Source of the DNA: JAEWSN01 sp038249175
GTDB lineage: Bacteria; Bacillota; Clostridia; DSM-8532
Length of the DNA stretch: 6,123 nt
Assembly: GCA_038249175.1 (NCBI GenBank)
Contig: JBBRWP010000192.1
Location: forward strand, 1-6,123
Reading direction: 5' to 3'
In this document: piece by piece, positions 1 to 5,143 of the stretch
Numbering within the stretch: position 1 is the first letter of the stretch
Layout of the letters: every line of letters starts with the position of its first letter
Position numbers and translations under genes: made by a program
Notes under the pieces: model-generated
The model's database searches: none
The model's input: the letters and a program-made list of their open reading frames with translations, nothing else
What the model was told of the DNA's origin: nothing

Positions 1-762
1 GCCGCCTTCGTTGCTGCCGCCAAAAAAAGCATTCCTGTTGAATCCTCCGCCGTCAGATTTGTTGTTTTGAAGATTCTGGTTCTTTTTTGGGAAGGCTGTG
101 GTGTTGCTGCCCGTCTTTCCGCCACCTTGTTGAACAGAAGAACCAACCTGCACAGTGGCACCACCCTGTTCGACTTGTTTTGTCCGGGATTCTGCAACTG
201 CCTGCGCCTCGGCCTCTTGTTTCTTCTGAAAATAAACTACTTCATGGTCTGGCGCAGCAAGCGGCTCCAACACATGAATCTGAACCTCTCTATGAAAACA
301 GCGACCAATCTCGTTTTCCATGGCGCTTATCGCACCACTGGCATTGAGGGTGGCTGACACCGCTTGTTTTAACACAAGCTGCAAAATATTTTTGCCCGAT
401 CCCTGCAGTTTAGCCCCTTGCAACAATTGGGTAAGATGTTTTTGACGGTGCCGCATCAGTCCCAAAACAAAAGACCCGTGTGTGTCTGCAATCTGGTCCA
501 AAGACAGGCGGTCACTGCATAGTGCAACAACTTCCGTTTCCAGTTGAAAATGTTCTGCCAGTTGATTTTCAACAGAAATCAGGGTCTGAAAATCTAATGG
601 TGCCTGAAACTGCAAGCGTATTTCCAACCGATTTTGTTCTTTGATATATGAAATGCCGGTCACTTTGGTGTAGGCCAAAGATTCTTGCATTTGCTTCTCT
701 TTGATAATGTGGCCAAAAGCGTCCACAAACGATGGCACTGGACTGGATAGCTTTTCTGACAA
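1..762 (-). CDS. polC: DNA polymerase III PolC-type alpha subunit, N-terminal part (3' end outside window)
   Basis: The first 254 codons of a long minus-strand ORF, cut by the window edge. I read it as the N-terminal region of PolC, the replicative DNA polymerase with built-in proofreading exonuclease found in Bacillota. Residues about 11-80 (SFVDAFGHIIKEK, then alternating hydrophobic strands ending in ETEVVAL) and about 115-165 resemble the non-catalytic PolC N-terminal domains. The OB, PHP, exonuclease and polymerase parts would lie beyond position 1, so no catalytic motif is visible. Residues about 182-254 are a low-complexity linker rich in Gly, Asn, Gln and Ser, odd for a replicase. The frame is open from 855, but no ATG or GTG precedes TTG at 762. 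That TTG has a GAGGGGG ribosome site (777-771) 8 nt upstream, so I chose it. The identification is by resemblance and context only; another replication protein with a disordered linker is possible. Confidence 0.62.
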   Translation of the reverse strand, partial: MSEKLSSPVPSFVDAFGHIIKEKQMQESLAYTKVTGISYIKEQNRLEIRLQFQAPLDFQTLISVENQLAEHFQLETEVVALCSDRLSLDQIADTHGSFVLGLMRHRQKHLTQLLQGAKLQGSGKNILQLVLKQAVSATLNASGAISAMENEIGRCFHREVQIHVLEPLAAPDHEVVYFQKKQEAEAQAVAESRTKQVEQGGATVQVGSSVQQGGGKTGSNTTAFPKKNQNLQNNKSDGGGFNRNAFFGGSNEGG

Positions 763-880
763 TGGATTCGCCCCCTCTGAAATGGGTTGATGTTCGAATG
801 ACAGTTTTTCGAAAAGGTCCGTACCGAAAGAAAGAACACAGGATATGGTGTCTTCCTACGAAAGTAACCGTCCATATTGT

Positions 881-910
881 ATCATAACCCACAGGACATT
901 GGCGTGTAAA
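881..910 (-). promoter_or_regulatory. Predicted housekeeping promoter of polC
   Basis: Read on the minus strand: -35 TTTACA (910-905), an 18-bp spacer, and -10 TATGAT (886-881). Each hexamer differs from consensus at one position. The A/T-rich run just upstream (about 911-926) could act as an UP element. Transcription would start near 875, giving a leader of roughly 110 nt before the TTG start. It lies directly after a terminator candidate, which fits polC being its own transcription unit. Confidence 0.6.
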
Positions 911-914
911 ATTT

Positions 915-958
915 AAAAAAATAAAACGCCACACGGGGATTTTCGTTGCTACCCCATG
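915..958 (-). terminator. Possible intrinsic terminator after metY
   Basis: The minus-strand RNA can pair CAUGGGG (958-952) with CCCCGUG (938-932) around a 13-nt loop. One pair is a U.G wobble that would be A.C on the other strand, favouring the minus direction. After 5 nt comes the U-rich tract UUUUAUUUUUUU (926-915). The gap between stem and U tract and the large loop make it weak. No better terminator exists between metY and the polC promoter. Confidence 0.35.
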
Positions 959-1016
959 CAGCGTCTATAGGAAATATGTGCTATGAATCCGGTACAATAA
1001 CGCCTCCGGTCAATAA

Positions 1017-1051
1017 TTCACTGCCAGCCAGCAGGTACCCTGCTGGCTGCA
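1017..1051 (-). repeat. 35-nt hairpin motif, copy 1 (after metY)
   Basis: This contains an 11-bp perfect inverted repeat, CAGCCAGCAGG (1025-1035) and its complement (1039-1049), around a 3-nt loop. No U tract follows on either strand, so it is not a classical terminator. Over 35 nt it matches 3008-3042 at about 29 positions, and both copies are preceded on the minus strand by GATTTTT. It starts 70 nt past the metY stop. Possible roles are an mRNA 3'-end stabiliser, a REP-like element, or part of the polC upstream region. The rest of the gap 763-1121 holds only the promoter, the terminator candidate and a near-direct repeat at 988-1016. Confidence 0.55.
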
Positions 1052-1121
1052 TGCAAAAATCGAAAACTACCATTTTAAATTAGAATCACGCTATTGCTCC
1101 TATCTTCTTTTGCAAAGTCCG

Positions 1122-2408
1122 CTATTTTATAGCTGCTTTGAGTGCATTGTCCAAATCTTCTATCAGGTCTTCCACGTCTTCAATGCCAATGGATAAGCGA
1201 ATCATGTCCGGTGTTACACCGGCGGCTCGCAGACCTTCATCATCCAATTGCGCATGTGTTGTGGATGCCGGGTGAATGACCAGGGACTTGGCGTCAGCCA
1301 CATTGGCCAGCAACGAAAAAAGTTCTAGGCCGTCAATGAACTTCTTACCGGCAGAGAGACCGCCTTTGATGCCAAAAGTAAAAATAGAGCCCGCTCCCCG
1401 GGGGAGGTATTTATCCGCCAGTGCTTTATACTTGCTGTTTGGCAATGTTGGGTAATTCACCCAGGCTACCGCTGCATGTTCAGAGAGCCAGGCTGCAATT
1501 TTTTGTGCATTGGCCACATGGCGTTCTACCCGCAAAGAAAGGGTTTCGAGGCCCTGTAAGAGCAGGAAAGCATTGAAGGGACTGATGGCTGCGCCGGTAT
1601 CACGCAACAGGGTTACACGCAGTTTTACGATGTAGGCGACCGGCCCGAGCGCTTCGACAAACTTCACCCCATGATAGGAAGGATCCGGCTCTGTCAGCAC
1701 AGGAAATTTTCCAGATGCTGCCCAATCGAATTTCCCGGAATCCACAATCACACCGCCGATGCTGGTACCATGACCGCCAATAAACTTGGTGGCTGAGTGC
1801 ACCACAATATCGGCACCAAAATCGATGGGACGGATAAGATAGGGTGTGCCAAAAGTGTTATCCACAATCAGTGGAATGCCGTTCTCATGGGCAATTTTTG
1901 CAATGGCTTCGATGTCGGCCACATTGCAGCCCGGGTTACCAATGGTTTCAACAAATAACGCCCTGGTCTTTTCATTCATGGCCTTACGGAAATTTTCGGG
2001 ATCATCCGAATCCACAAAACGGGTGGTGATACCAATGCGGGGGAAGGTGTTGGAAAAAAGGTTATACGTACCGCCGTACAAAGTCGAGGCCGACACAATC
2101 TCATCCCCTACCGCAGCAATATTCGTAATGGCATAGTTGATGGCTGCTGAACCGGATGCCACGGCCAAGGCTGCAGCACCACCTTCCAGTGCCGCCATTC
2201 TTTGCTCAAATACATCGGTGGTGGGGTTCATAATGCGGGTATAAATGTTGCCGGGTTCTTTTAGGGCAAACAAAGCTGCTGCATGGTCGGAATTCTTAAA
2301 TACATAGGATGTTGTCTGATAAATAGGCACCGCTCTTGAGCCTGTGGTCGGGTCTGGTTCCTGCCCGGCATGCACCTGCAGGGTATTAAATTTCCATGTC
2401 TTTTTCAT
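1122..2408 (-). CDS. metY: O-acetylhomoserine sulfhydrylase (aminocarboxypropyltransferase)
   Basis: A 428-residue cytosolic PLP enzyme of the Cys/Met metabolism family, of normal length. It converts O-acetylhomoserine plus sulfide to homocysteine and acetate. Visible family features are the N-terminal TLQVHAGQEPDPTTGSRAVP, the phosphate-binding YTR (56-58) and SGSAA (85-89), the PLP-stacking Tyr111 in TLYGG, Asp183 in IVDNTFGTPY, and the Schiff-base Lys208 in HSATKFIGGHG. The HAGQ start and the insert around residues 225-250 favour MetY over cystathionine gamma-synthase or lyase. MetA upstream carries the acetyl-CoA signature, matching the substrate. Start ATG 2408 has AAGGAG 8 nt upstream; a longer reading to 2477 has no family support. 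It lies 94 nt after the CymR-like gene with no clear promoter between, so the two are probably co-transcribed. Some homologues also have O-acetylserine sulfhydrylase activity. Confidence 0.93.
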   Translation of the reverse strand: MKKTWKFNTLQVHAGQEPDPTTGSRAVPIYQTTSYVFKNSDHAAALFALKEPGNIYTRIMNPTTDVFEQRMAALEGGAAALAVASGSAAINYAITNIAAVGDEIVSASTLYGGTYNLFSNTFPRIGITTRFVDSDDPENFRKAMNEKTRALFVETIGNPGCNVADIEAIAKIAHENGIPLIVDNTFGTPYLIRPIDFGADIVVHSATKFIGGHGTSIGGVIVDSGKFDWAASGKFPVLTEPDPSYHGVKFVEALGPVAYIVKLRVTLLRDTGAAISPFNAFLLLQGLETLSLRVERHVANAQKIAAWLSEHAAVAWVNYPTLPNSKYKALADKYLPRGAGSIFTFGIKGGLSAGKKFIDGLELFSLLANVADAKSLVIHPASTTHAQLDDEGLRAAGVTPDMIRLSIGIEDVEDLIEDLDNALKAAIK

Positions 2409-2502
2409 TATTTCTCTCCTTCTGTCACGGATTGCACATCGTTGACTGCCGCGTCGTCCCGCCGTTATCTGCCTCACGAACGGATGAAAATCGCTTTTTT
2501 TC

Positions 2503-2946
2503 TTAAATGTGGTACATTGGATCCGTCAGTCCGTCCATGGTGCGTTTGTCCTCTGCCAATTCTTCCAGGGTAATGCTGTCCAGGAGGCGGTTCATACGGA
2601 AGTCTGCTTTATCCCATAAGGTTTCTCTCAGGGTTTGTGACAGCGCATCATTCAACGAACCTGTGCCATTGCCTTCCAGTAACGTTATTTCTCCCTCCAA
2701 AGCACGGACAACATCCCCCACACACATTCGGTCTGCCGGGCGTGCCAGCATGTAACCACCCTGTGCGCCTTTCACAGAGCGAACCAAACCTGCTTTCTTC
2801 AACAGGGAAAAGAGGTGCTCTAAATAACTGACAGATATATTCTCTTTTTCACCGATAAAGCCCAGAGAAACATGGCTATTCTGTGCATAGACGGCTAAAT
2901 GGGTCATAGCCCGCAATCCGTATCTTCCTTTTGTGGACAGTTTCAT
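2503..2946 (-). CDS. Rrf2-family transcriptional regulator, CymR-like (no Fe-S cysteines)
   Basis: A 147-residue winged-helix repressor-type protein. It opens with the Rrf2 signature MKLSTKGRYGLRAM. The HTH spans roughly residues 26-62 (ISVSYLEHLFSLLKKAGLVRSVKG) and is followed by the wing AQGGYMLARP. The only cysteine is Cys75, so the three-cysteine cluster site of IscR/NsrR is absent. The motif order, VRALEG followed by an acidic stretch and the C-terminal end PMYHI resemble CymR of Bacillus/Staphylococcus (which ends in MFYI). CymR represses cysteine and sulfur-uptake genes with CysK as partner. Location directly before metY fits a sulfur role, but the target is inferred. Start ATG 2946 has GAGAGGTG 8 nt upstream and matches the family N-terminus. 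The extension to 3099 would run through the structured leader and is rejected. The protein is a little longer than CymR, with extra residues around 92-105. Confidence 0.9.
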   Translation of the reverse strand: MKLSTKGRYGLRAMTHLAVYAQNSHVSLGFIGEKENISVSYLEHLFSLLKKAGLVRSVKGAQGGYMLARPADRMCVGDVVRALEGEITLLEGNGTGSLNDALSQTLRETLWDKADFRMNRLLDSITLEELAEDKRTMDGLTDPMYHI

Positions 2947-3001
2947 ATCAACCACACCTCTCTCTTTGCAAAAGGGTTCATATTTATCTCTGATTCCATT
3001 G

Positions 3002-3069
3002 GAGTGTTTCACTCTCAGCCAGCAGTAACCCCGTTGGCTGCATACAAGTTGCATTCTGCAGCTTGTATG
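3002..3069 (-). promoter_or_regulatory. Structured leader of the CymR-like gene: three abutting stem-loops
   Basis: The 179-nt gap 2947-3125 holds three consecutive hairpins in minus-strand RNA. SL1 (3069-3041) pairs CATACAAG with CTTGTATG and continues, after one mismatch, with TGCA/TGCA around a 3-nt loop. SL2 (3040-3016) pairs CAGCCA with TGGCTG and has a short inner stem. SL3 (3014-3002) is GAGTG-AAA-CACTC. There is no spacer between SL1 and SL2 and 1 nt between SL2 and SL3. About 55 nt follow before the start codon. No U tract follows, and no known riboswitch core (T-box, SAM, TPP) is recognisable. It could be a cis-regulatory leader, the 3' end of the upstream mRNA, or a processing site. 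Confidence 0.45.
3008..3042 (-). repeat. 35-nt hairpin motif, copy 2 (after the IscR-like gene)
   Basis: Aligned without gaps to 1017-1051, about 29 of 35 positions agree, from TGCAGCCA through TGCTGGCTG to AGTGAA on the minus strand. The stem is shorter and less perfect here (6 bp, one mismatch, 3 bp including a G.U). Both copies lie 70-83 nt after a stop codon, which suggests a 3'-end or dispersed intergenic element rather than a leader function specific to one gene. Confidence 0.5.
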
Positions 3070-3125
3070 AAAAATCAATAATCGACTTTTTGCACCCATA
3101 TCATCTTTTACTAAAACCTTAATGC

Positions 3126-3575
3126 CTATATGGAAAAATCCAAACCATTTTTAGTCTGTGCTTCACGTGTTTTTTGTACCAATTGTGCAAGGGTTACCCC
3201 TTTTAGGACAAACTCCATTTCATTCATCAGCTTTCCCCATACCTTTTGAGCAGCGCAGAAACCTTCTTTTTCACAGGCTTCGCCGTGTTCTTCCAAACAA
3301 TAGACAGGGGCCATTTGACCCTCAACAGCGTGCAAAATCTCCGAAGCGGTTATTTGCGATGCTGCCTTTGCCAGTTTGTAGCCACCTTGCGGACCGCGAA
3401 TGCTTTCCACAATGCCATTTTTGCGTAAGGAAAGAAAGATTTGTTCCAGATAGTTTTCTGAAATAGCCCTTCTGGCAGCGATGTTACGAATATTTTCCAA
3501 ACCATCGCTGGCATTTAGGGCCAAGTCTGTTAACGCTTCGAGTGCGTACCGTCCTTTTGTAGATATTTTTAACAT
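3126..3575 (-). CDS. Rrf2-family regulator, IscR-like with three-cysteine Fe-S motif
   Basis: A 149-residue Rrf2 protein starting MLKISTKGRYALEAL. The winged HTH covers about residues 27-66 (ISENYLEQIFLSLRKNGIVESIRG, wing PQGGYKLAK). The loop YCLEEHGEACEKEGFC puts cysteines at 93, 101 and 107 (C-x7-C-x5-C). This is close to the C-x5-C-x5-C ligands of E. coli IscR and to the spacing of cluster-binding Rrf2 proteins in Bacillota. By family knowledge such proteins bind a [2Fe-2S] cluster and report Fe-S, iron, oxygen or NO status. No iscS/iscU genes are in view, so the classical isc-operon role is not shown. Start ATG 3575 has AAGGAG only 4 nt upstream, short but clear, and fits the conserved N-terminus. 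The longer frame to 3722 would read through an inserted repeat and is rejected. It lies downstream of metA and 179 nt before a second Rrf2 gene. Confidence 0.92.
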   Translation of the reverse strand: MLKISTKGRYALEALTDLALNASDGLENIRNIAARRAISENYLEQIFLSLRKNGIVESIRGPQGGYKLAKAASQITASEILHAVEGQMAPVYCLEEHGEACEKEGFCAAQKVWGKLMNEMEFVLKGVTLAQLVQKTREAQTKNGLDFSI

Positions 3576-3623
3576 TGTACTCCTTCTTTCGGTTGACATC
3601 TGCGCCCATATCAGTAAGTTTTG

Positions 3624-3645
3624 TGCCATTCCGAAGAGAATGGCA
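3624..3645 (-). other. 8-bp hairpin in the leader of the IscR-like gene
   Basis: A perfect 8-bp inverted repeat, TGCCATTC and its complement, with a 6-nt loop reading TCTTCG on the minus strand (C-UCUUCG-G). It lies about 50 nt before the start codon and is not followed by a U tract, so it does not look like a terminator. A role in mRNA stability or as a regulatory stem is possible. It lies outside the inserted element at 3660-3799. Confidence 0.4.
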
Positions 3646-3653
3646 TAGACATT

Positions 3654-3805
3654 AACCTTGATTTCACTGCAACAACTCGAAAACAATCCCATTTCAGCCA
3701 TAAAACATGGCGCACATCCCATATTTATAGCTGAAACGGGCTGTTTTCACCACATTTACTGCAGTTTTTTATTCAATGAAGAGTTGTTGCAGTGAAATCA
3801 ACCTT
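3654..3805. mobile_element. MITE-like element, 140 bp, with 19-bp perfect TIRs and 6-bp target duplication
   Basis: The terminal inverted repeats GATTTCACTGCAACAACTC (3660-3678) and its exact complement (3781-3799) bound a 140-bp non-coding segment. The same 6 bp, AACCTT, flank it at 3654-3659 and 3800-3805, as expected for a target-site duplication. Because AACCTT begins AA and ends TT, pairing extends to 21 bp. Inside, 3679-3698 pairs imperfectly with 3730-3748 (GAAAACA, CCC and TTTCAGC arms) and ATAAA pairs with TTTAT. The whole element can therefore fold into one long hairpin, with a 32-nt unpaired insert (3749-3780) on one side. Two A.C mismatches become G.U in minus-strand RNA. There is no transposase or ORF of its own. 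It starts about 3 bp after the metA stop. Without it the metA to regulator gap would be about 87 bp. Confidence 0.7.
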
Positions 3806-3808
3806 GCA

Positions 3809-4726
3809 TTATTTTAGCAAATTTAAATCATAAGGTGTTTCCTGGTAGACATAGTAGTTAATCCAGTTACCAAACAAAAGGTTTGCATGGGAACGCCATT
3901 TCACAATTGGCGCTTTTGTTGGGTCATTTTCTGGAAAATAATTGACGGGCACCGGCATATCCAATCCCTTTTCAAAGTCCCTCCAATACTCGTTTTGCAG
4001 CGTTTCTGCATCGTACTCGGCATGGCCGGTGGCAAATATCTGCCTTCCGTCCAGGCTTTTGACCAAAAATAAACCCGACTGGTCCGATTCCGAAAGAATT
4101 TCCAAGGCGTGAACGTGCAGGATGTCTTCCCGCCGGGTTTCCGTGTTACGCGAATGCGGCATACAAAAAACATCATCAAACCCTTGCAGCAATTTCACAC
4201 CTTTTTTATTCAGGGTATGTGGAAAAACCCCAAACATTTTGTAGGGCAAGGGGAATTTTCGGATGCCATAATGGTAATACAACCCTGCTTGTGCACCCCA
4301 GCAAATATGAAAGGTGGAAAAAACATTTTTCTTGCTCCATTCCATCAATTCCACCAGCTCATCCCAGTAATCCACTTCTTCAAAGGGCAGGTGCTCTACC
4401 GGTGCGCCGGTAATAATCAAGCCATCAAACCGTTCCTTCCGCACTTCGTCAAAGGTCTTATAAAAAGCAGCCAGATGTTCTGAGGGCGTATTCCTTGACT
4501 GGTAGCTTTTCGGGTGCAGCAACACCACATCCATTTGAATGGGTGTATTGCCAATGAGGCGGAGCAGCTGGGTTTCCGTGACAATCTTTGTGGGCATCAG
4601 GTTCATAATGGCAATCCGTAACGGCCGCACATCCTGATGTTCGGCGCGTGCTTTGGTCATGACAAATATATTTTCTGCCGTCAGTATTTCATTGGCCGGC
4701 AGGCTGTCCGGTATATTAATTGGCAT
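3809..4726 (-). CDS. metA: Homoserine O-acetyltransferase (MetA family)
   Basis: A 305-residue cytosolic enzyme of the MetA family, which activates homoserine at the first committed step of methionine synthesis. It runs from MPINIPDSLPA to WINYYVYQETPYDL, full length. Numbered from this ATG, the nucleophile is Cys142 in HICWGAQAG, the catalytic pair is His235 and Glu237 in GHAEYD, and Lys47 lies in LMPTK. Residue 111, in GAPVEHLPFEEVDYW, is Glu. In this family Glu111 marks acetyl-CoA use (Bacillus cereus type) and Gly111 succinyl-CoA use (E. coli). O-acetylhomoserine is therefore the likely product, although automatic annotation often says succinyltransferase. MetY downstream uses that product. 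A GTG at 4732 would add two residues but lies inside the ribosome site (AGAGGTGA, 4736-4729). ATG 4726 fits family numbering and spacing. It is first gene after a promoter at 4794-4822, with no SAM riboswitch in its short leader. Confidence 0.95.
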   Translation of the reverse strand: MPINIPDSLPANEILTAENIFVMTKARAEHQDVRPLRIAIMNLMPTKIVTETQLLRLIGNTPIQMDVVLLHPKSYQSRNTPSEHLAAFYKTFDEVRKERFDGLIITGAPVEHLPFEEVDYWDELVELMEWSKKNVFSTFHICWGAQAGLYYHYGIRKFPLPYKMFGVFPHTLNKKGVKLLQGFDDVFCMPHSRNTETRREDILHVHALEILSESDQSGLFLVKSLDGRQIFATGHAEYDAETLQNEYWRDFEKGLDMPVPVNYFPENDPTKAPIVKWRSHANLLFGNWINYYVYQETPYDLNLLK

Positions 4727-4739
4727 AGTCACCTCTTTG

Positions 4740-4780
4740 TGTGAACCCTCGGAGGACTATAAAAATGTCCGGATTTCACA
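4740..4780 (-). promoter_or_regulatory. Possible stem-loop in the metA 5' leader
   Basis: The minus-strand leader can pair TGTGAA (4780-4775) with TTCACA (4745-4740). Inside this, GGAC (4770-4767) pairs with GTCC (4757-4754) around an A/T-rich 9-nt loop. The base of the stem ends a few nucleotides before the ribosome site. Both stems are short, so this is only a candidate for translational control. Confidence 0.3.
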
Positions 4781-4793
4781 GCTATTTTTATGA

Positions 4794-4822
4794 ATTATAC
4801 TATAACCTATCGGATAACACAA
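4794..4822 (-). promoter_or_regulatory. Predicted metA promoter with dyad-like spacer
   Basis: Minus strand: perfect -10 TATAAT (4799-4794), a 17-bp spacer, and a weak -35 TTGTGT (4822-4817). The start would fall near 4787, giving a leader of about 60 nt. The spacer contains TTATCC-GATA-GGTTAT, an imperfect dyad centred between the two hexamers. That is a suitable position for a repressor such as one of the two Rrf2 proteins encoded downstream, but no link to a known operator consensus is claimed. Confidence 0.55.
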
Positions 4823-4858
4823 CATTAATTTTTAGCTTTTACTTTTCATAGAGTTATC

Positions 4859-4899
4859 ATTAAAGAAAGAGGCTGTTCCATCAATTGAACTGCCCCTTT
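4859..4899 (-). terminator. Intrinsic terminator of the aspS-lepB transcript
   Basis: Minus-strand RNA AAAGGGGC (4899-4892) pairs with GCCUCUUU (4873-4866). An A.A mismatch follows, then GUUC/GAAC, around an 8-nt loop, and a UUUCUUU tract comes next. The pair 4870/4895 is G.U on the minus strand but A.C on the plus strand, so the minus direction is favoured. It lies about 245 nt after the lepB stop and before the metA promoter. Confidence 0.75.
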
Positions 4900-4910
4900 T
4901 CAGAAGATTA

Positions 4911-5070
4911 CGGTTGAACACGGTTGAACTTTGTTGCACACTTTAAACCTTACCGAGTATTTTAAACTTTGCCAAGTAACTTTTACACATAGCAAAACAT
5001 TTTTGAACCTTTTTTAGCACTTTTGAACCTTTTTTAGCACTTTCGAACCTTATCGAACACTTTTGAACAT
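4911..5070. repeat. 160-bp array with strict 10-bp (20-bp) periodicity and phased A/T tracts
   Basis: Sixteen consecutive decamers keep one register. On the plus strand TTTTGAACCT and TTTTTAGCAC alternate, and the 20-bp unit is exactly duplicated at 5001-5020 and 5021-5040. Degenerate copies on both sides (for example TTTCGAACCT, TATCGAACAC, CTTTAAACCT, CGGTTGAACA) keep the period. T/A tracts of 4-6 bp recur every 10 bp, about one helical turn, which predicts intrinsically bent DNA; GAAC cores recur every 10-20 bp. The unit is not a multiple of 3 and no convincing gene uses it. It lies between lepB and its terminator, so it is probably transcribed as 3' UTR. The remainder of the 4727-5143 gap holds the metA promoter and leader, the terminator and the hairpin at 5066-5099. 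Confidence 0.7.
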
Positions 5071-5099
5071 GCTTATTTTTCTGCACCGGTAAGCATGTT
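5066..5099 (-). other. Perfect 10-bp hairpin after lepB
   Basis: AACATGCTTA (5066-5075) and its exact complement (5090-5099) enclose a 14-nt loop. It lies 45 nt past the lepB stop and its far arm runs into the first unit of the decamer array. No U tract follows on the minus strand (CAAAAGTG), so termination here is doubtful. It may mark an mRNA 3' end after processing. Confidence 0.45.
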
Positions 5100-5143
5100 T
5101 CAGAAAGAACTTGTGTCGGCAGGTCCGCGAATACCATGTACGC

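Noticed and set aside
67..357. Two plus-strand ORFs of 86 and 96 codons
   Set aside because: They are antisense shadows of the low-complexity polC region with no ribosome site or recognisable domain.
569..934. 121-codon minus-strand ORF overlapping the start of polC
   Set aside because: It covers the polC promoter and start region in another frame, its composition is not protein-like, and the PolC frame explains the sequence better.
2947..3125. T-box, SAM or TPP riboswitch before the CymR-like gene
   Set aside because: Neither the T-box core (AGGGTGGNACCGCG-like) nor SAM or TPP core motifs are present. The CTGAGA found here is inside a simple hairpin arm.
3576..3722. N-terminal extension of the IscR-like protein
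   Set aside because: The extra 49 residues read through the inserted element and leader. The conserved Rrf2 start and an AAGGAG site both point to ATG at 3575.
3724..3748. Promoter inside the MITE reading towards the IscR-like gene (TATAAA at 3729-3724)
   Set aside because: The -10 is fair, but the best -35 (GTGAAA) has only a 15-bp spacer, and both lie within stem arms. It is too weak to list.
3658..3801. Long palindrome as an intrinsic terminator of metA
   Set aside because: No U tract follows the 21-bp stem on the minus strand (GGTTAATG), and the arms are 102 nt apart. The direct flanking repeats fit a mobile element better.
4109..4483. Plus-strand ORF of 124 codons antisense to metA
   Set aside because: It is a shadow of a strongly conserved metA coding sequence and shows no family features of its own.
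4943..5137. 64-codon minus-strand ORF with a Lys/Val-rich repeated sequence
   Set aside because: It is a reading of the 10-bp-periodic array. The unit is not a multiple of three, there is no ribosome site or family resemblance, and its start lies just past the lepB stop.
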